Shown: positions 18,097 through 27,840 of the stretch, in pieces
Numbering within the stretch: the stretch's first letter is position 1
Layout of the letters: the number at the start of each line of letters is the position of its first letter
Origin: a bacterium
GTDB lineage: Bacteria > SZUA-79 > Acidulodesulfobacterales > Acidulodesulfobacteraceae
DNA: 53,478 nucleotides
Direction: 5' to 3'
Assembly: GCA_021795355.1 (NCBI GenBank)
Contig: JAJYPL010000006.1
Coordinates: 1-53,478 of the forward strand
Program-made: the position numbers and the translations under genes
Notes under the pieces: generated by a model
Told to the model about the DNA's origin: nothing
Database searches by the model: none
What the model saw: the letters and a program-made list of their open reading frames with translations, nothing else

Positions 18097-18708
18097 ATGA
18101 CCCAAATAAACACCAAAGATTCCTGTATAGTTTGGCACGAACATAAAATAAAAAGAAGCGATAGGGAAAAACTTAAAAACCAAAAGGGTTGCGTTTTGTG
18201 GCTTACCGGACTCAGCGGATGCGGAAAAAGCACTATTGCCAACATGCTTGAGGAGCGGTTGAACGAAAAAGGCCTGCATACTTATCTCTTAGACGGCGAC
18301 AACATTAGGCACGGACTCAGCAGGGGATTAGGGTTTTCAGAAAAAGACAGGCTGGAAAATATAAAAAGAGTCGCAGAAGCCGCCAAGCTTTTCGTAGATG
18401 CCGGAATTATCGTTATAGCATCGTTTATTTCCCCTTTAACAAAGCACAGACAGACGGCAAAGGAAATAATAGGCTCCGGTGATTTCATTGAAATATTTAT
18501 AGACACACCTTTTCACGAATGCGTAAATAGGGATGCCAAGGGCTGGTACAAAAGGGCGCTGAACGGAGAAATAGAAAGCTATACCGGCGTCGATTCACCT
18601 TACGAAAAGCCTGAAAAGCCGGATGTACATATAAGGGCCGGCAGTATAAATGCCGAAGAATGCGTTAAAGTAATTATTGAAAAATTATCCTCTGCAAATA
18701 AACTTTAA
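18097..18708 (+). CDS. cysC: Adenylylsulfate (APS) kinase
   Basis: CysC phosphorylates APS to PAPS. The P-loop GLSGCGKST lies at residues 38-46. LDGDNIRHGLS, GFSEKDRLENIKRVAEAAKL, FISPL and KGWYKRALNGEI are all family motifs, and the length of 203 is normal. No ATP sulfurylase, APS reductase or PAPS reductase gene lies nearby, and the gene is nested between a sulfotransferase and a large glycosyltransferase. It therefore most likely supplies PAPS for sulfation rather than for assimilation. Confidence 0.94.
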   Translation: MTQINTKDSCIVWHEHKIKRSDREKLKNQKGCVLWLTGLSGCGKSTIANMLEERLNEKGLHTYLLDGDNIRHGLSRGLGFSEKDRLENIKRVAEAAKLFVDAGIIVIASFISPLTKHRQTAKEIIGSGDFIEIFIDTPFHECVNRDAKGWYKRALNGEIESYTGVDSPYEKPEKPDVHIRAGSINAEECVKVIIEKLSSANKL

Positions 18709-18720
18709 TTTGTTTTAAAC

Positions 18721-21700
18721 ATGGACAATATAAAACCTAAAATATTTAATATTTTTGGCGAAAAAGCATTAAACGAATCGCTATCCGTTATTATTAAGGA
18801 ACTTGAATCGTCGGATTTTTTCAAGTTTGCCGTCCCCAAAGATTATATATTTCTGCCTTTGCTTGAAGAAAAAATAGATCAAAATAGTTTGTTAATTAGC
18901 GAATTAAAAGAAAATTCCGATAACATAGAAGTTGCTTTAAAAAATTCCGATAGTTTTAATCTTTCCTATGATATAAATTTTTACGACAAAAATAAAATCA
19001 GCGAGTATATAGGTATTTTAAAAAATATATCTGACTCTTCTCTTAAGTCATTGTCTTTTAAAGAAATAACCGACGATTATACATATAAAGAATTAGAAAT
19101 ATTATTTTCCGAAGCTTTCAGGGTTTTATCATACGGTTCATCGTTTTATATGGAGTATATAGGAACTGCGGTTTCCGAATACCTGCTGAAAGGGTATATG
19201 GAATATGCAGGTTTTATAAACGTTTTTCCGGTAGTTTCGGCGGGCGAATACGAGCAGGGGAAAATCAAAATTAATTCTAAAAAAACCGGATTAACCGATA
19301 TATCTAAAAGGCCTAAAAAAGTTTTAATAAATATAGACTTAAAACAGCCTGAAAAATTACTCGAAAGCACCGTTTTCATAAGAGATTTGCACAATACATA
19401 CAATAATTGGGATTTATATCTCGTTTCCGACGACTGGAAATTTTTCGATGAAAATATTTATTTAAAATACTGCTCAGCCGATTATCCTTCTGAAAACATC
19501 GACTATGCCTTATATCTTGATGATGTTAACCCATTTCCTGCTATAGATTATGAATTTAAAAGCATTAACGGCTGCAAACCTGATCTGTTTTATTCTCAGA
19601 AAAATATGGCTAATATCCGCTCTTTTTTAGATAGGCACGGAATTACCGCAGACGATTTTTTTCTTATTATAGATTCCGTTTTTATCGATACGAGAAATAA
19701 AGAAAATATTATAGAAAAATTTAAAACCGAATTTCCTTATATCGTCAAAATCGGCTATAAAACCATTGCCGCAGGAGAAGATTTTAACGGTTTAGCGCTT
19801 AAAGACAAAGCTTTGTTTTTACAGCTTTCCTCTTTTTATGCGGGCGGCGGGTTTAATTATTTTCTTGCGGACGCTATGCATGTTCCGTCTTATAATGCCG
19901 TTTCCGGCGTAATTAATTATAAAAGGGGACTTAAAGACGAGAATTTTGACGTATCGATAGTAATCCCCGCATATAATAATTTTAATTATACTAAACAATG
20001 TGTTTATTCTATATTTAAAAATCATCCGCTTTTGAACTTTGAAATAATTATAATAGACAACGGTTCAACCGACGAAACAAAGGAATATTTTGCTGGATTT
20101 AGCGGTTTAAACAATTTTCGCTTTATTTCAAACGATGAAAATTTAGGCTTTGCTAAAGCCTCTAATATGGGAGCGAAACTTTCGAAATCGCAAAATATAT
20201 TATTTTTAAATAACGATACCGTAGTTTCAAAGGGTGCAATAGACGAACTTTATCATTCAATAAGGGCCGACGACTCCGCCGAATCTTTAAAAATCGGCGC
20301 CGCAGGGCCGCTCCTTTTATATCCCGACAAAAAAATTCAGGAGGCCGGCATCGTTTTTTCGGATAATTTGGTGCCTTACAATGCTTATTCCAGATCGGAT
20401 ATATCCGGATGCAGACAATCTGATATAAAGAATGCAATTTACATAAGGAGCTATAACGCGCTTACGGCGGCGTGCCTTATGCTTAAAAAAGAAATATTCG
20501 AGGCGGCGGGCGGTTTTGACGAGGGCTATATTAACGGCTTCGAGGACGTGGATTTATGCCTTAAATTGCGGGAAACCGGTTACAAATTGATATTTAATCC
20601 AAAAAGCATAATATTTCATTTTGAAGAAAAAACTGCGGGCAGAAAAAAGCACGATATCGAAAATATCAACCGCTTTATGAAAAAGTGGAGGCATAAATAT
20701 AAAAGAGATAATTATATTTTTGCCGAAATGGATAATTTATTTATTTTGAATAAATCTAAAAGCGACGTTTCTAAGTACATTATTTCGCTAAACAGTTTTA
20801 AGTCCGCCGAAAAAAAAATCGACAATTTAATCACAGGCAATAAATATGAAGAAGCATTAAAACTATGCGGCAATATTTTAAAATTAAACGAATATGATAT
20901 AAAAATTCATAAAAAAAGAACCGGCTTAAAAAGAATTTTAAACGCATTTGAATCCCAAAAAGATTTAAAATTATTGCTTAACGAAAAAGAAAAATCTATT
21001 TTTGCATATAAAACTATAATTAATAATATAACTAAACATAATAAAGATATAAAAATATCGTTTGACCAAAATGAAGCCTATCAAATATGGATTGAATACA
21101 ACAATCCTTCCATAAAGGAGCTTGAAGAACAAAGAGTCTTTATATTCGAATTTAAACCTAAGATAAGCGTTATTATGCCCGTGTATAACACGGACAGAGA
21201 ATATTTAATCAAGGCTATAGAATCCGTAATTAACCAGACTTATCAAAACTGGGAGCTTTGCATAGCAGACGACGCATCTACCGAAATTCACGTTAAAGAA
21301 ATTTTAAAATATTACAAGGAAAAGGACGAAAGAATTAAAGTCGTATTTAGAGCCGAAAACGGCCATATTTCCAAAACTTCCAACAGCGCTCTTTCTATTG
21401 CTACAGGGGATTATATAGCCCTGCTGGACCACGACGACGAACTGCCGGAATATGCCTTATTTTTCGTAGTAAAGGAAATCAACGAACATCCGGACGCAAA
21501 GCTAATTTACAGCGACGAAGACAAGCTGTATTTCGACGGCAGCAGGTTCTTGAGAGTCTTGCCTTATTTTAAATCGGACTGGAACCCCGACCTTTTTTTA
21601 TCGCAGAATTTTATAAGCCATTTGGGAGTTTATAAAAAGTCGATAGTCGATGAAATAGGAGGTTTCAGGGAAGGTTACGAAGGTTCTCAGGATTATGACC

Positions 21701-22797
21701 TTGCTCTCAGGTTTATAGAAAAAATAAAACACTCCGAAATCAGGCATATTCCAATGATTTTATACCACTGGAGAATGACGGAAGGCTCTACCGCCGTTAA
21801 TATAGAAAATAAATCATATGCTGTAACAGCCGCAAGAAAAGCAATCCATGATCATCTCAACAGGATGAATATAAAAGCTAAAGTAGTCGAAGCTCCATTT
21901 ATGCCGATGCATAATCGCGTAATTTACGAGATAGATCAAAGTCCTCTTGTAAGTATTATAATACCTACGTATAATGGTTACGATATATTAAAAAAATGTA
22001 TAGACAGTATTACTGAAAAAACATCTTATAAAAATTATGAAATTATCGTAGTCGATAACAATAGCGACGATGAACAGACCATAAAATATTTAGAATATAT
22101 CAATACTTTAAGTTATATAAAAGTCGTAGATTATAATAAACCCTTTAACTATTCTGCTATTAATAATTTTGCCGTTAAATCAGCTAAAGGGGACGTTTTG
22201 GTTTTGTTAAACAACAATACTGAAGTAATTAACGATGACTGGCTAAGAGAACTTGTTTCTCATGCCTTGCGGCCGGAAATAGGAACTGTCGGAGCTAAAC
22301 TTTTATATCCGGATAATACTATTCAGCATGCAGGCGTTATTATAGATAAGTTTGCCGGTCCGCTTCATGTATTTCTTGGGCTTAACAGAGACGATGCCGG
22401 TTATTTAGGAAGAGCGAATTTATTGCAAAATTACACCGCAGTTACCGGCGCCTGTATGGCGGTTAGAAAAAAATTATATGAAGAATCCGGCGGTATGGAC
22501 GAAAATTTATCTATAGCTTATAATGATATAGATTTTTGCCTTAAAGTTATGAAGCTTGGTTATTATAACGTTTATACCCCATATGCAGTTTTGTATATTT
22601 TTGGATATAAAATAGGCGGATATAACGATACGGAAAAAAATAAAATTAGTCCTAATATAGAGTTTGATTATTTAATAAACAAATCTGGAAAAACGCTTGA
22701 TACGGATTTTGCTTACAATATTAATTTAAACAATATTTCGGACAGTTTGTTTTCGATAAAGTTGCCGGAAGAATTTATTTGCCTTATCATGCCGTAA
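18721..22797 (+). CDS. Giant multi-domain GT2 glycosyltransferase
   Basis: This 1358-residue protein has three GT-A (GT2) domains. The first starts near residue 409 (VSIVIPAYNN, IIIDNGSTDE, LFLNNDTVV). The second starts near 815 (SVIMPVYN, ADDAST, LLDHDDELPE). The third starts near 1075 (SIIIPTYNGYD, VVDNNSDDE). The first 400 residues are a less clear, possibly degenerate region. In the third domain the usual NND metal motif reads NNN (Asn1166), and the usual His-Glu pair after TPYA is replaced by LYIFGYKIGG, so this domain may be inactive or altered. It closes the flagellin-linked glycosylation set. Confidence 0.88.
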   Translation: MDNIKPKIFNIFGEKALNESLSVIIKELESSDFFKFAVPKDYIFLPLLEEKIDQNSLLISELKENSDNIEVALKNSDSFNLSYDINFYDKNKISEYIGILKNISDSSLKSLSFKEITDDYTYKELEILFSEAFRVLSYGSSFYMEYIGTAVSEYLLKGYMEYAGFINVFPVVSAGEYEQGKIKINSKKTGLTDISKRPKKVLINIDLKQPEKLLESTVFIRDLHNTYNNWDLYLVSDDWKFFDENIYLKYCSADYPSENIDYALYLDDVNPFPAIDYEFKSINGCKPDLFYSQKNMANIRSFLDRHGITADDFFLIIDSVFIDTRNKENIIEKFKTEFPYIVKIGYKTIAAGEDFNGLALKDKALFLQLSSFYAGGGFNYFLADAMHVPSYNAVSGVINYKRGLKDENFDVSIVIPAYNNFNYTKQCVYSIFKNHPLLNFEIIIIDNGSTDETKEYFAGFSGLNNFRFISNDENLGFAKASNMGAKLSKSQNILFLNNDTVVSKGAIDELYHSIRADDSAESLKIGAAGPLLLYPDKKIQEAGIVFSDNLVPYNAYSRSDISGCRQSDIKNAIYIRSYNALTAACLMLKKEIFEAAGGFDEGYINGFEDVDLCLKLRETGYKLIFNPKSIIFHFEEKTAGRKKHDIENINRFMKKWRHKYKRDNYIFAEMDNLFILNKSKSDVSKYIISLNSFKSAEKKIDNLITGNKYEEALKLCGNILKLNEYDIKIHKKRTGLKRILNAFESQKDLKLLLNEKEKSIFAYKTIINNITKHNKDIKISFDQNEAYQIWIEYNNPSIKELEEQRVFIFEFKPKISVIMPVYNTDREYLIKAIESVINQTYQNWELCIADDASTEIHVKEILKYYKEKDERIKVVFRAENGHISKTSNSALSIATGDYIALLDHDDELPEYALFFVVKEINEHPDAKLIYSDEDKLYFDGSRFLRVLPYFKSDWNPDLFLSQNFISHLGVYKKSIVDEIGGFREGYEGSQDYDLALRFIEKIKHSEIRHIPMILYHWRMTEGSTAVNIENKSYAVTAARKAIHDHLNRMNIKAKVVEAPFMPMHNRVIYEIDQSPLVSIIIPTYNGYDILKKCIDSITEKTSYKNYEIIVVDNNSDDEQTIKYLEYINTLSYIKVVDYNKPFNYSAINNFAVKSAKGDVLVLLNNNTEVINDDWLRELVSHALRPEIGTVGAKLLYPDNTIQHAGVIIDKFAGPLHVFLGLNRDDAGYLGRANLLQNYTAVTGACMAVRKKLYEESGGMDENLSIAYNDIDFCLKVMKLGYYNVYTPYAVLYIFGYKIGGYNDTEKNKISPNIEFDYLINKSGKTLDTDFAYNINLNNISDSLFSIKLPEEFICLIMP

Positions 22798-22808
22798 ATC
22801 TTTAATAT

Positions 22809-23993
22809 CTAATAGTCCCGCAAAATACGACTTAATATTTTGTATTGATTTGCAAATGGAATTAGTTGATTTTTTGCTCCATCTATGCTAATGCCGTGAG
22901 TGCATGCCCAAATTATAAGATTTTTTATCCATTTCGGATTTGTAGCCGAAAAAGTTATCTGTAAATCTTGACGATATATATATATGCCAAACAATACATG
23001 CAATCCTTTTCTGTATTCAGGATATTTTATGATTAATTTTAAATAACCTATAGTTGCAATGAATAAATTAAAATTTTTAAGATGTTTCATTGGAATAAAA
23101 CATAAAATTATTGTAGACATTACCGTTTTCATATTTGATACCTTATAAATATAATATAAGTTACGGCAAACCTTTCTTATGGATATTCCACCTTTAGTTC
23201 TAAAATATTCAAGTCGTTCAAGTGTAAACATGTTTGCATAATAACCATGATCTTTTATGCATTTTTCCTTTGCTGCATTGGAGTAATTTGAAGGAAGGGA
23301 TTTTATAGAATTGTACCAAACTTTGCCAAATACATTAAAAACATCATTATGCCAAGTAGGGTTTCCAATTATATCGAAATTTTTTAATACTGGATGCGAT
23401 AGCCATAAAAGTTTAAAATCGTGAGAAGCTATATACTCAAAAACTACTAAAGTCTGCAAAAATATGTTTCCATGATATTTCTTAAAATTAGCTTGTTGAA
23501 TTATTTTTTCACTATATATCAATGAACTCATCAATGTCATATGCCATCCTAAGTCAATAATGACCTCTTCGTGATTAGTGTATATACGTGATTCTATATT
23601 TTTTATTCTACTAATCTCATTAACAACCAATATATCAATGTTATCTGAGGTCGTTAAATATTTAATTATTTCTTCTAATGAACTTATATCATTTATTCCA
23701 TTATGATCATTCAGTAACCATCGGTATTTCGTATCGCTAAATTTTAAAACTTTTTCAAAGTTAGCATCGGCCCCAATATTAGTTTCATTTTTTTTGTAAA
23801 AGATATATGGATAGACTTTCTGAAGTGATAATATGTATGATTCAGTATTATCTGTTGAAGCGTTGTCACTAATGAAAATCTTTATTTCATATTTTTTAAT
23901 TTTTTCAATTAAATCAGGTAATGATAATTTTAATGTATTTTCACGATTATATGTTGCTATGCAAAATGATAGTATATTGTTATTTATTTTCAT
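22809..23993 (-). CDS. GT2 glycosyltransferase
   Basis: The N-terminal GT-A domain is clear: LSFCIATYNRENTLKLSLPD, IFISDNASTDNTESYI and a metal-binding-like LLNDHN. The C-terminal 200 residues have hydrophobic helices. The opening motif is similar in style to abequosyl- and related deoxyhexosyltransferases that use CDP-sugars, which fits the rfbF/rfbG genes nearby. That donor link is inference. It is the last gene of a minus-strand group and ends 11 bases from the convergent large GT2 gene. Confidence 0.82.
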   Translation of the reverse strand: MKINNNILSFCIATYNRENTLKLSLPDLIEKIKKYEIKIFISDNASTDNTESYILSLQKVYPYIFYKKNETNIGADANFEKVLKFSDTKYRWLLNDHNGINDISSLEEIIKYLTTSDNIDILVVNEISRIKNIESRIYTNHEEVIIDLGWHMTLMSSLIYSEKIIQQANFKKYHGNIFLQTLVVFEYIASHDFKLLWLSHPVLKNFDIIGNPTWHNDVFNVFGKVWYNSIKSLPSNYSNAAKEKCIKDHGYYANMFTLERLEYFRTKGGISIRKVCRNLYYIYKVSNMKTVMSTIILCFIPMKHLKNFNLFIATIGYLKLIIKYPEYRKGLHVLFGIYIYRQDLQITFSATNPKWIKNLIIWACTHGISIDGAKNQLIPFANQYKILSRILRDY

Positions 23994-24001
23994 GAATTGT
24001 A

Positions 24002-24661
24002 TTATAATTTTCCTGTTTTTTTAGTTATGGGTGGATTTCGTTTGTGTTTTTCTATAATAAGGATAGAATCGTAATAATGTATAGAATTAGCTGATGTTGT
24101 GAAATCTGTTACTTTAAAACTTTCATTATCACGAGAATGCCAAGCATTTAATTGATCAATCAAATCTTTACTGTATTCTATAAAGCTATTTCTTTTTCGA
24201 TAGCCGCCCCCAAACTCTGTCCAATAACTAGTATGTAAATCTTCCGCAAGATAAATACCATCATCTTTAATATGTGAATATAATTCTTCAAAAGTTACGA
24301 TTTGTTCTATCATGTTATGACCGCCATCGTCAATTAAGATATCAATTTTTGGCATTATCTCTTTTAATGATTTTAAAAATAATCTATCGCTTTGATCTCC
24401 AATAAATATTTTTATGCGATCTTCTTCAAGAGATTTACACCATGGATTAATATCTAACCCAAAAATTTGAGCTTGCAGCCCGAAATAATGTTTCCACATC
24501 TGCAATGACCCTCCATGATAAACACCTATTTCAAGAATATTGACGGGTCTATTTTGATATTTATGAAAGTATCTCTCATAAATATCAAAATAGTGTATCC
24601 ATTTATCAATTGTTCTGCCTGTATTATTTTCAAAATATTCTAATAAACTTGAATTTTGCAA
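24002..24661 (-). CDS. SAM-dependent methyltransferase (MycE/macrocin O-methyltransferase-like)
   Basis: The Rossmann SAM site is NILEIGVYHGGSLQMWKHYF, with FGLDINPWCK as motif II. The stretch DILIDDGGHNMIEQIVTFEE and YLAEDLHTSYW is typical of sugar O-methyltransferases of the MycE type, in which the aspartates bind Mg2+. The length of 219 residues matches the catalytic domain alone. It lies between a TylC-type methyltransferase and a glycosyltransferase, so the likely substrate is a surface deoxysugar. Confidence 0.82.
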   Translation of the reverse strand: MQNSSLLEYFENNTGRTIDKWIHYFDIYERYFHKYQNRPVNILEIGVYHGGSLQMWKHYFGLQAQIFGLDINPWCKSLEEDRIKIFIGDQSDRLFLKSLKEIMPKIDILIDDGGHNMIEQIVTFEELYSHIKDDGIYLAEDLHTSYWTEFGGGYRKRNSFIEYSKDLIDQLNAWHSRDNESFKVTDFTTSANSIHYYDSILIIEKHKRNPPITKKTGKL

Positions 24662-24724
24662 TTTGAACCCCCAATATAAAAATTATTTTTTATATTATGT
24701 TTTATTATATAAAATAGACAAATT

Positions 24725-25939
24725 TTATTCAATCTTTAAGGAAGGCATAGTCAAAATAAATTTACCATTCCATTTTCTTATATATTTAAGTTGTTCCATT
24801 ATTTCATTTTTTATGTTCCAAGGAAATATCATTATAAAATTAGGTTTTTGAAGTTTTATTTCAATTTCAGGAACAACAGGTATGTGGCTACCCGGTAAAA
24901 ACTTACCTTGTTTATGTGGAGATAAGTCAGCAACAAAGTTTATAATATCTTTTTTAATTCCACAGTAATTAATCAATGTATTGCCTTTTGCAGCGGCTCC
25001 GTATCCGCCGATAATTTTTCCATCAAGTTTAATTTTAATTATATATTCTAAAAGTTTATATTTAATTAAATTTATTTTAATTTGAAAATCAGTATAGCAA
25101 TTAATTTTATCAATGCCGAATTTTTTTTCTTTTTCTATCATATTAAAAACATTCATGTTAATAGTTTTAGAATTATCTTGCATATGCTTAGCATATATCC
25201 TTAAAGAGCCTCCGTGGGTATCTAACGCCTCTACGTCGTATATTTCAAGTTCATGTGTCTTAAAAATATGTTTTACTGTCATAAAAGAAAAATATGAAAA
25301 ATGTTCATGATATATCGTATCAAATTGATTATATTTAATCAGATTTAATAGATGCGGAAACTCTATTGTTATTGTTCCATTTTTTTTTAATGCTATCTTT
25401 AATCCTTCCACGAAATTATTTATATTTGGCACATGGGCAAGGACATTATTCGCTATTATAAGATCAGCCTTTGGAATATTATTGGCAATATTAACCCCGA
25501 AAAAATCTTCAATTATTTCTAACCCTTTTTGTTTTGCTATTGATGCTGTCGATTTAGTAGGTTCAATGCCTATTGAGGGAATATTTTTTTCTTTAAAATA
25601 TTGCAATAAGTAACCATCATTAGAGGCAACTTCTACTACTAAAGATTTGTTGTTTAATTTAATTTTGTCAATAATCATTTCTGCAAATTTTTTTGAATGG
25701 TCTAGCCATGTTCTTGAGTAAGAGCTAAAATAAACATAGTTTTTATTAAAAATCTCTTTAGATTTAACATATTCATCAGTTTGAACAAGAAAACAATTAT
25801 CGCAAACAAAAAGTTTTAAAGGATAATATACCTCCGGTAGATTTAACTCTTTTTCTGTTAAAAAGGAGTTTGAAAGAGGACTACTACCGAGATCGATAAA
25901 TTCATAAAATAATTCTTTCCCGCAAAATCTGCAATTCAT
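24725..25939 (-). CDS. Sugar C-methyltransferase (TylCIII-like, zinc-binding)
   Basis: It has an N-terminal zinc-binding motif C3-x2-C6 (MNCRFCGKEL) with a second CDNC pair, a central SAM fold (LVVEVASNDGYLLQYFKEKN), an active-site region FDTIYHEHFSYFSF that matches the conserved YHEHxxYF motif, and a C-terminal domain with GGYGAAAKGNTLIN. This is the classic NDP-4-keto-6-deoxyhexose 3-C-methyltransferase layout, with normal length (404). It implies a branched-chain deoxysugar. Its start overlaps a weak upstream reading frame by 4 bases. Confidence 0.9.
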   Translation of the reverse strand: MNCRFCGKELFYEFIDLGSSPLSNSFLTEKELNLPEVYYPLKLFVCDNCFLVQTDEYVKSKEIFNKNYVYFSSYSRTWLDHSKKFAEMIIDKIKLNNKSLVVEVASNDGYLLQYFKEKNIPSIGIEPTKSTASIAKQKGLEIIEDFFGVNIANNIPKADLIIANNVLAHVPNINNFVEGLKIALKKNGTITIEFPHLLNLIKYNQFDTIYHEHFSYFSFMTVKHIFKTHELEIYDVEALDTHGGSLRIYAKHMQDNSKTINMNVFNMIEKEKKFGIDKINCYTDFQIKINLIKYKLLEYIIKIKLDGKIIGGYGAAAKGNTLINYCGIKKDIINFVADLSPHKQGKFLPGSHIPVVPEIEIKLQKPNFIMIFPWNIKNEIMEQLKYIRKWNGKFILTMPSLKIE

Positions 25940-26121
25940 ATGTATATACCCCCAAAATAAAAGACTGACAAAATAACCAACGATACCCTTTTTATAGGCA
26001 TTTGCCCAATATTACGAATTAGATGATAGATTAATTTAAATATATTCAATAAGTTTTTCGGGTTATAAACATTTATAAAAAAATTCTTATAATAAAAGGT
26101 TTTCATCATGTTTTGCCGCAC
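25936..26121 (-). CDS. Possible small or decayed gene
   Basis: This 61-codon frame overlaps the methyltransferase start (ATGA) and has a hydrophobic C-terminus. I recognise no family. The bases upstream read in another frame as LRELDAILGCAAKHDEN, which could be a trace of an older gene, so this may be a frameshifted remnant rather than a working gene. Confidence 0.25.
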   Translation of the reverse strand: MRQNMMKTFYYKNFFINVYNPKNLLNIFKLIYHLIRNIGQMPIKRVSLVILSVFYFGGIYI

Positions 26122-26154
26122 AACCCAAGATAGCGTCCAGTTCCCTAAGAATTA

Positions 26155-27009
26155 TTATATTATTTTGTTAAGTTTTACATTGTCTCCCCAGAACGCCATA
26201 GGTTCATAATCAGGATAAGGATAGTAGCCAAAATTTAACTTAATATCAACACCTTTTTCTTTTATATGATTTTCTACAAGATTTCTTATCGATATAGGTT
26301 TACCGCTACAGCAATTTATTATATCCGATATTTTATTTTGAAAGGCAGTTTTTGCGATGTATTCCGATAATTTTTCTATTGTAAGATAATCCCTTAACTG
26401 TTCCCCGCCGGACATGTTAAATATCTTTTCGTTATTTTGTATAGCCGTATCTAATTGAGATAAAAGACTTTTAGGCGATTGTCCTTTGCCGTACACATAA
26501 AAAAGCCTTAGCCATTTTAAATTAAAATTTTTTACTTTTTGAAGTTCCTGTAAAAACCGTCTTAGGCTGTCTTTAGCTACTGCATATGGTGTTATTGGAT
26601 TCGTTTCCATATCTTCGGATAACGGACCGTTTTTAAATCCGTATTCAAAGCAGGTTCCTGCAACGGTTAAATCTTTCAAACCTCCATTTATCATATCTTT
26701 TAAAAAAAAATAGTTCTCAAAAAGATTTCGTTCGATATGATTTATGTTTTTATAATCAGGAAGTCCGTCCCAGGCCAGATGTATCATTAAATCAGGTCTT
26801 TGAAGTTTATTGTAAATATCTGAGTTTGTTTGAATTATGTTGAACTCTATTGTAATTACTTTTTTATCGTTAAACCAACCAAATTTCTTTGCTTTTTCAA
26901 GACTTCGCGTAGTAGCGACTATATTTATTTCATTTTTAGTTTGTCTGCAAAGATAGTCCATTACGTGCGAACCTATAAATCCGGTAGACCCAACAACGAG
27001 AACTTTCAT
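26155..27009 (-). CDS. NAD(P)-dependent sugar epimerase/reductase (SDR)
   Basis: It is an extended short-chain dehydrogenase. The nucleotide-binding motif GSTGFIGSH lies at residues 7-15, with LMIHLAWDGLPDY, AGTCFEYG and the catalytic YAVAK. It is 284 residues long. The gene overlaps the RmlC-like epimerase by 4 bases (ATGA), the usual arrangement for the last two steps of deoxysugar synthesis: epimerise, then reduce the 4-keto group. The C-terminus is short, ending NVKLNKII. Confidence 0.85.
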   Translation of the reverse strand: MKVLVVGSTGFIGSHVMDYLCRQTKNEINIVATTRSLEKAKKFGWFNDKKVITIEFNIIQTNSDIYNKLQRPDLMIHLAWDGLPDYKNINHIERNLFENYFFLKDMINGGLKDLTVAGTCFEYGFKNGPLSEDMETNPITPYAVAKDSLRRFLQELQKVKNFNLKWLRLFYVYGKGQSPKSLLSQLDTAIQNNEKIFNMSGGEQLRDYLTIEKLSEYIAKTAFQNKISDIINCCSGKPISIRNLVENHIKEKGVDIKLNFGYYPYPDYEPMAFWGDNVKLNKII

Positions 27010-27566
27010 AATTCTATCCCTTTAAATTCTGCTGAAATGAACTTATTAGTTATATCTTTTTCGGAAATTTCAGTTACTTCTAATGGCCATGAGATATTAA
27101 GTAATGGATCTTGTATGTTGAGTGCAGATTCGTGTTCTTTGCTGTAAAAATTAGTATGTAAATATAAAAGTTCAACGTCGTTTTCTAATGCCTGAAAACC
27201 ATGCGCAAAACCTTCGGATATTAAAAACATTTGCTTTAATGTGCCATCAAGAATTTCACCTTGCCATTGTAAAAATGTGGGGGAGTTTTTTCTTATATCT
27301 ATTGCAACATCATAAATAGAACCTTTTAGGCATATTATGATTTTAGTTTCTTGAAATGGCGGATATTGAAAATGCAAACCCCTAATGGTTCCTTTATATT
27401 TTGAGTAGGAATGATTAATATTTACTATAGGCTTGTTTAACCCTAATTCCTTAAATTCATCGGTGCAAAATAACCTTTCAAAATATCCTCTATTATCAGT
27501 CTTGGGTTTGGGTGTGATTAAATATAAACCTTGTAATTTTGTTTGTAAGTATTTAAAGTTTTTCAT
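27006..27566 (-). CDS. dTDP/CDP-4-keto-6-deoxyhexose epimerase (RmlC family)
   Basis: This cupin epimerase acts at C3 and/or C5 of a 4-keto-6-deoxy-sugar nucleotide. Family motifs are present: DNRGYFERLF, the catalytic histidine region GTIRGLHFQ, DVAIDIRKNSPTF and EGFAHGFQAL. The length of 186 is normal. Its partner here is a CDP-glucose pathway (rfbF and rfbG), not the dTDP pathway, so its true substrate is probably CDP-4-keto-6-deoxyglucose or the C-methylated form. I therefore avoid the symbol rfbC. Confidence 0.88.
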   Translation of the reverse strand: MKNFKYLQTKLQGLYLITPKPKTDNRGYFERLFCTDEFKELGLNKPIVNINHSYSKYKGTIRGLHFQYPPFQETKIIICLKGSIYDVAIDIRKNSPTFLQWQGEILDGTLKQMFLISEGFAHGFQALENDVELLYLHTNFYSKEHESALNIQDPLLNISWPLEVTEISEKDITNKFISAEFKGIEL

Positions 27567-27840
27567 TATTTATATTGGTCATTATAATAATCAATTATTT
27601 TATTTGCATGAGAATGAAAACTTATGGATGTGTAAAAATGAATATTATTAGAATTAAAAAACAGTGTATAATTGTCAAAAGCAAATAAAAATTATGAAAT
27701 TAAAGATAGTATAAAAAATAATACCTTTATCTTTTTGCTGTAGAGAATAAATTATATCGTTCATTTTAAAATTTTAATTCAGTTTGCTAATATCAATATA
27801 AATGTTTATTTTATGATATTGCATTTATTTTATAAGGGGC
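27567..27840. other. 274-base gap within the deoxysugar cluster
   Basis: Very A+T-rich, with no gene, strong promoter pair or repeat of the families described here recognised. It separates rfbF from the RmlC-like gene, so the downstream minus-strand genes may have their own promoter here, but I could not define it. Confidence 0.4.
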
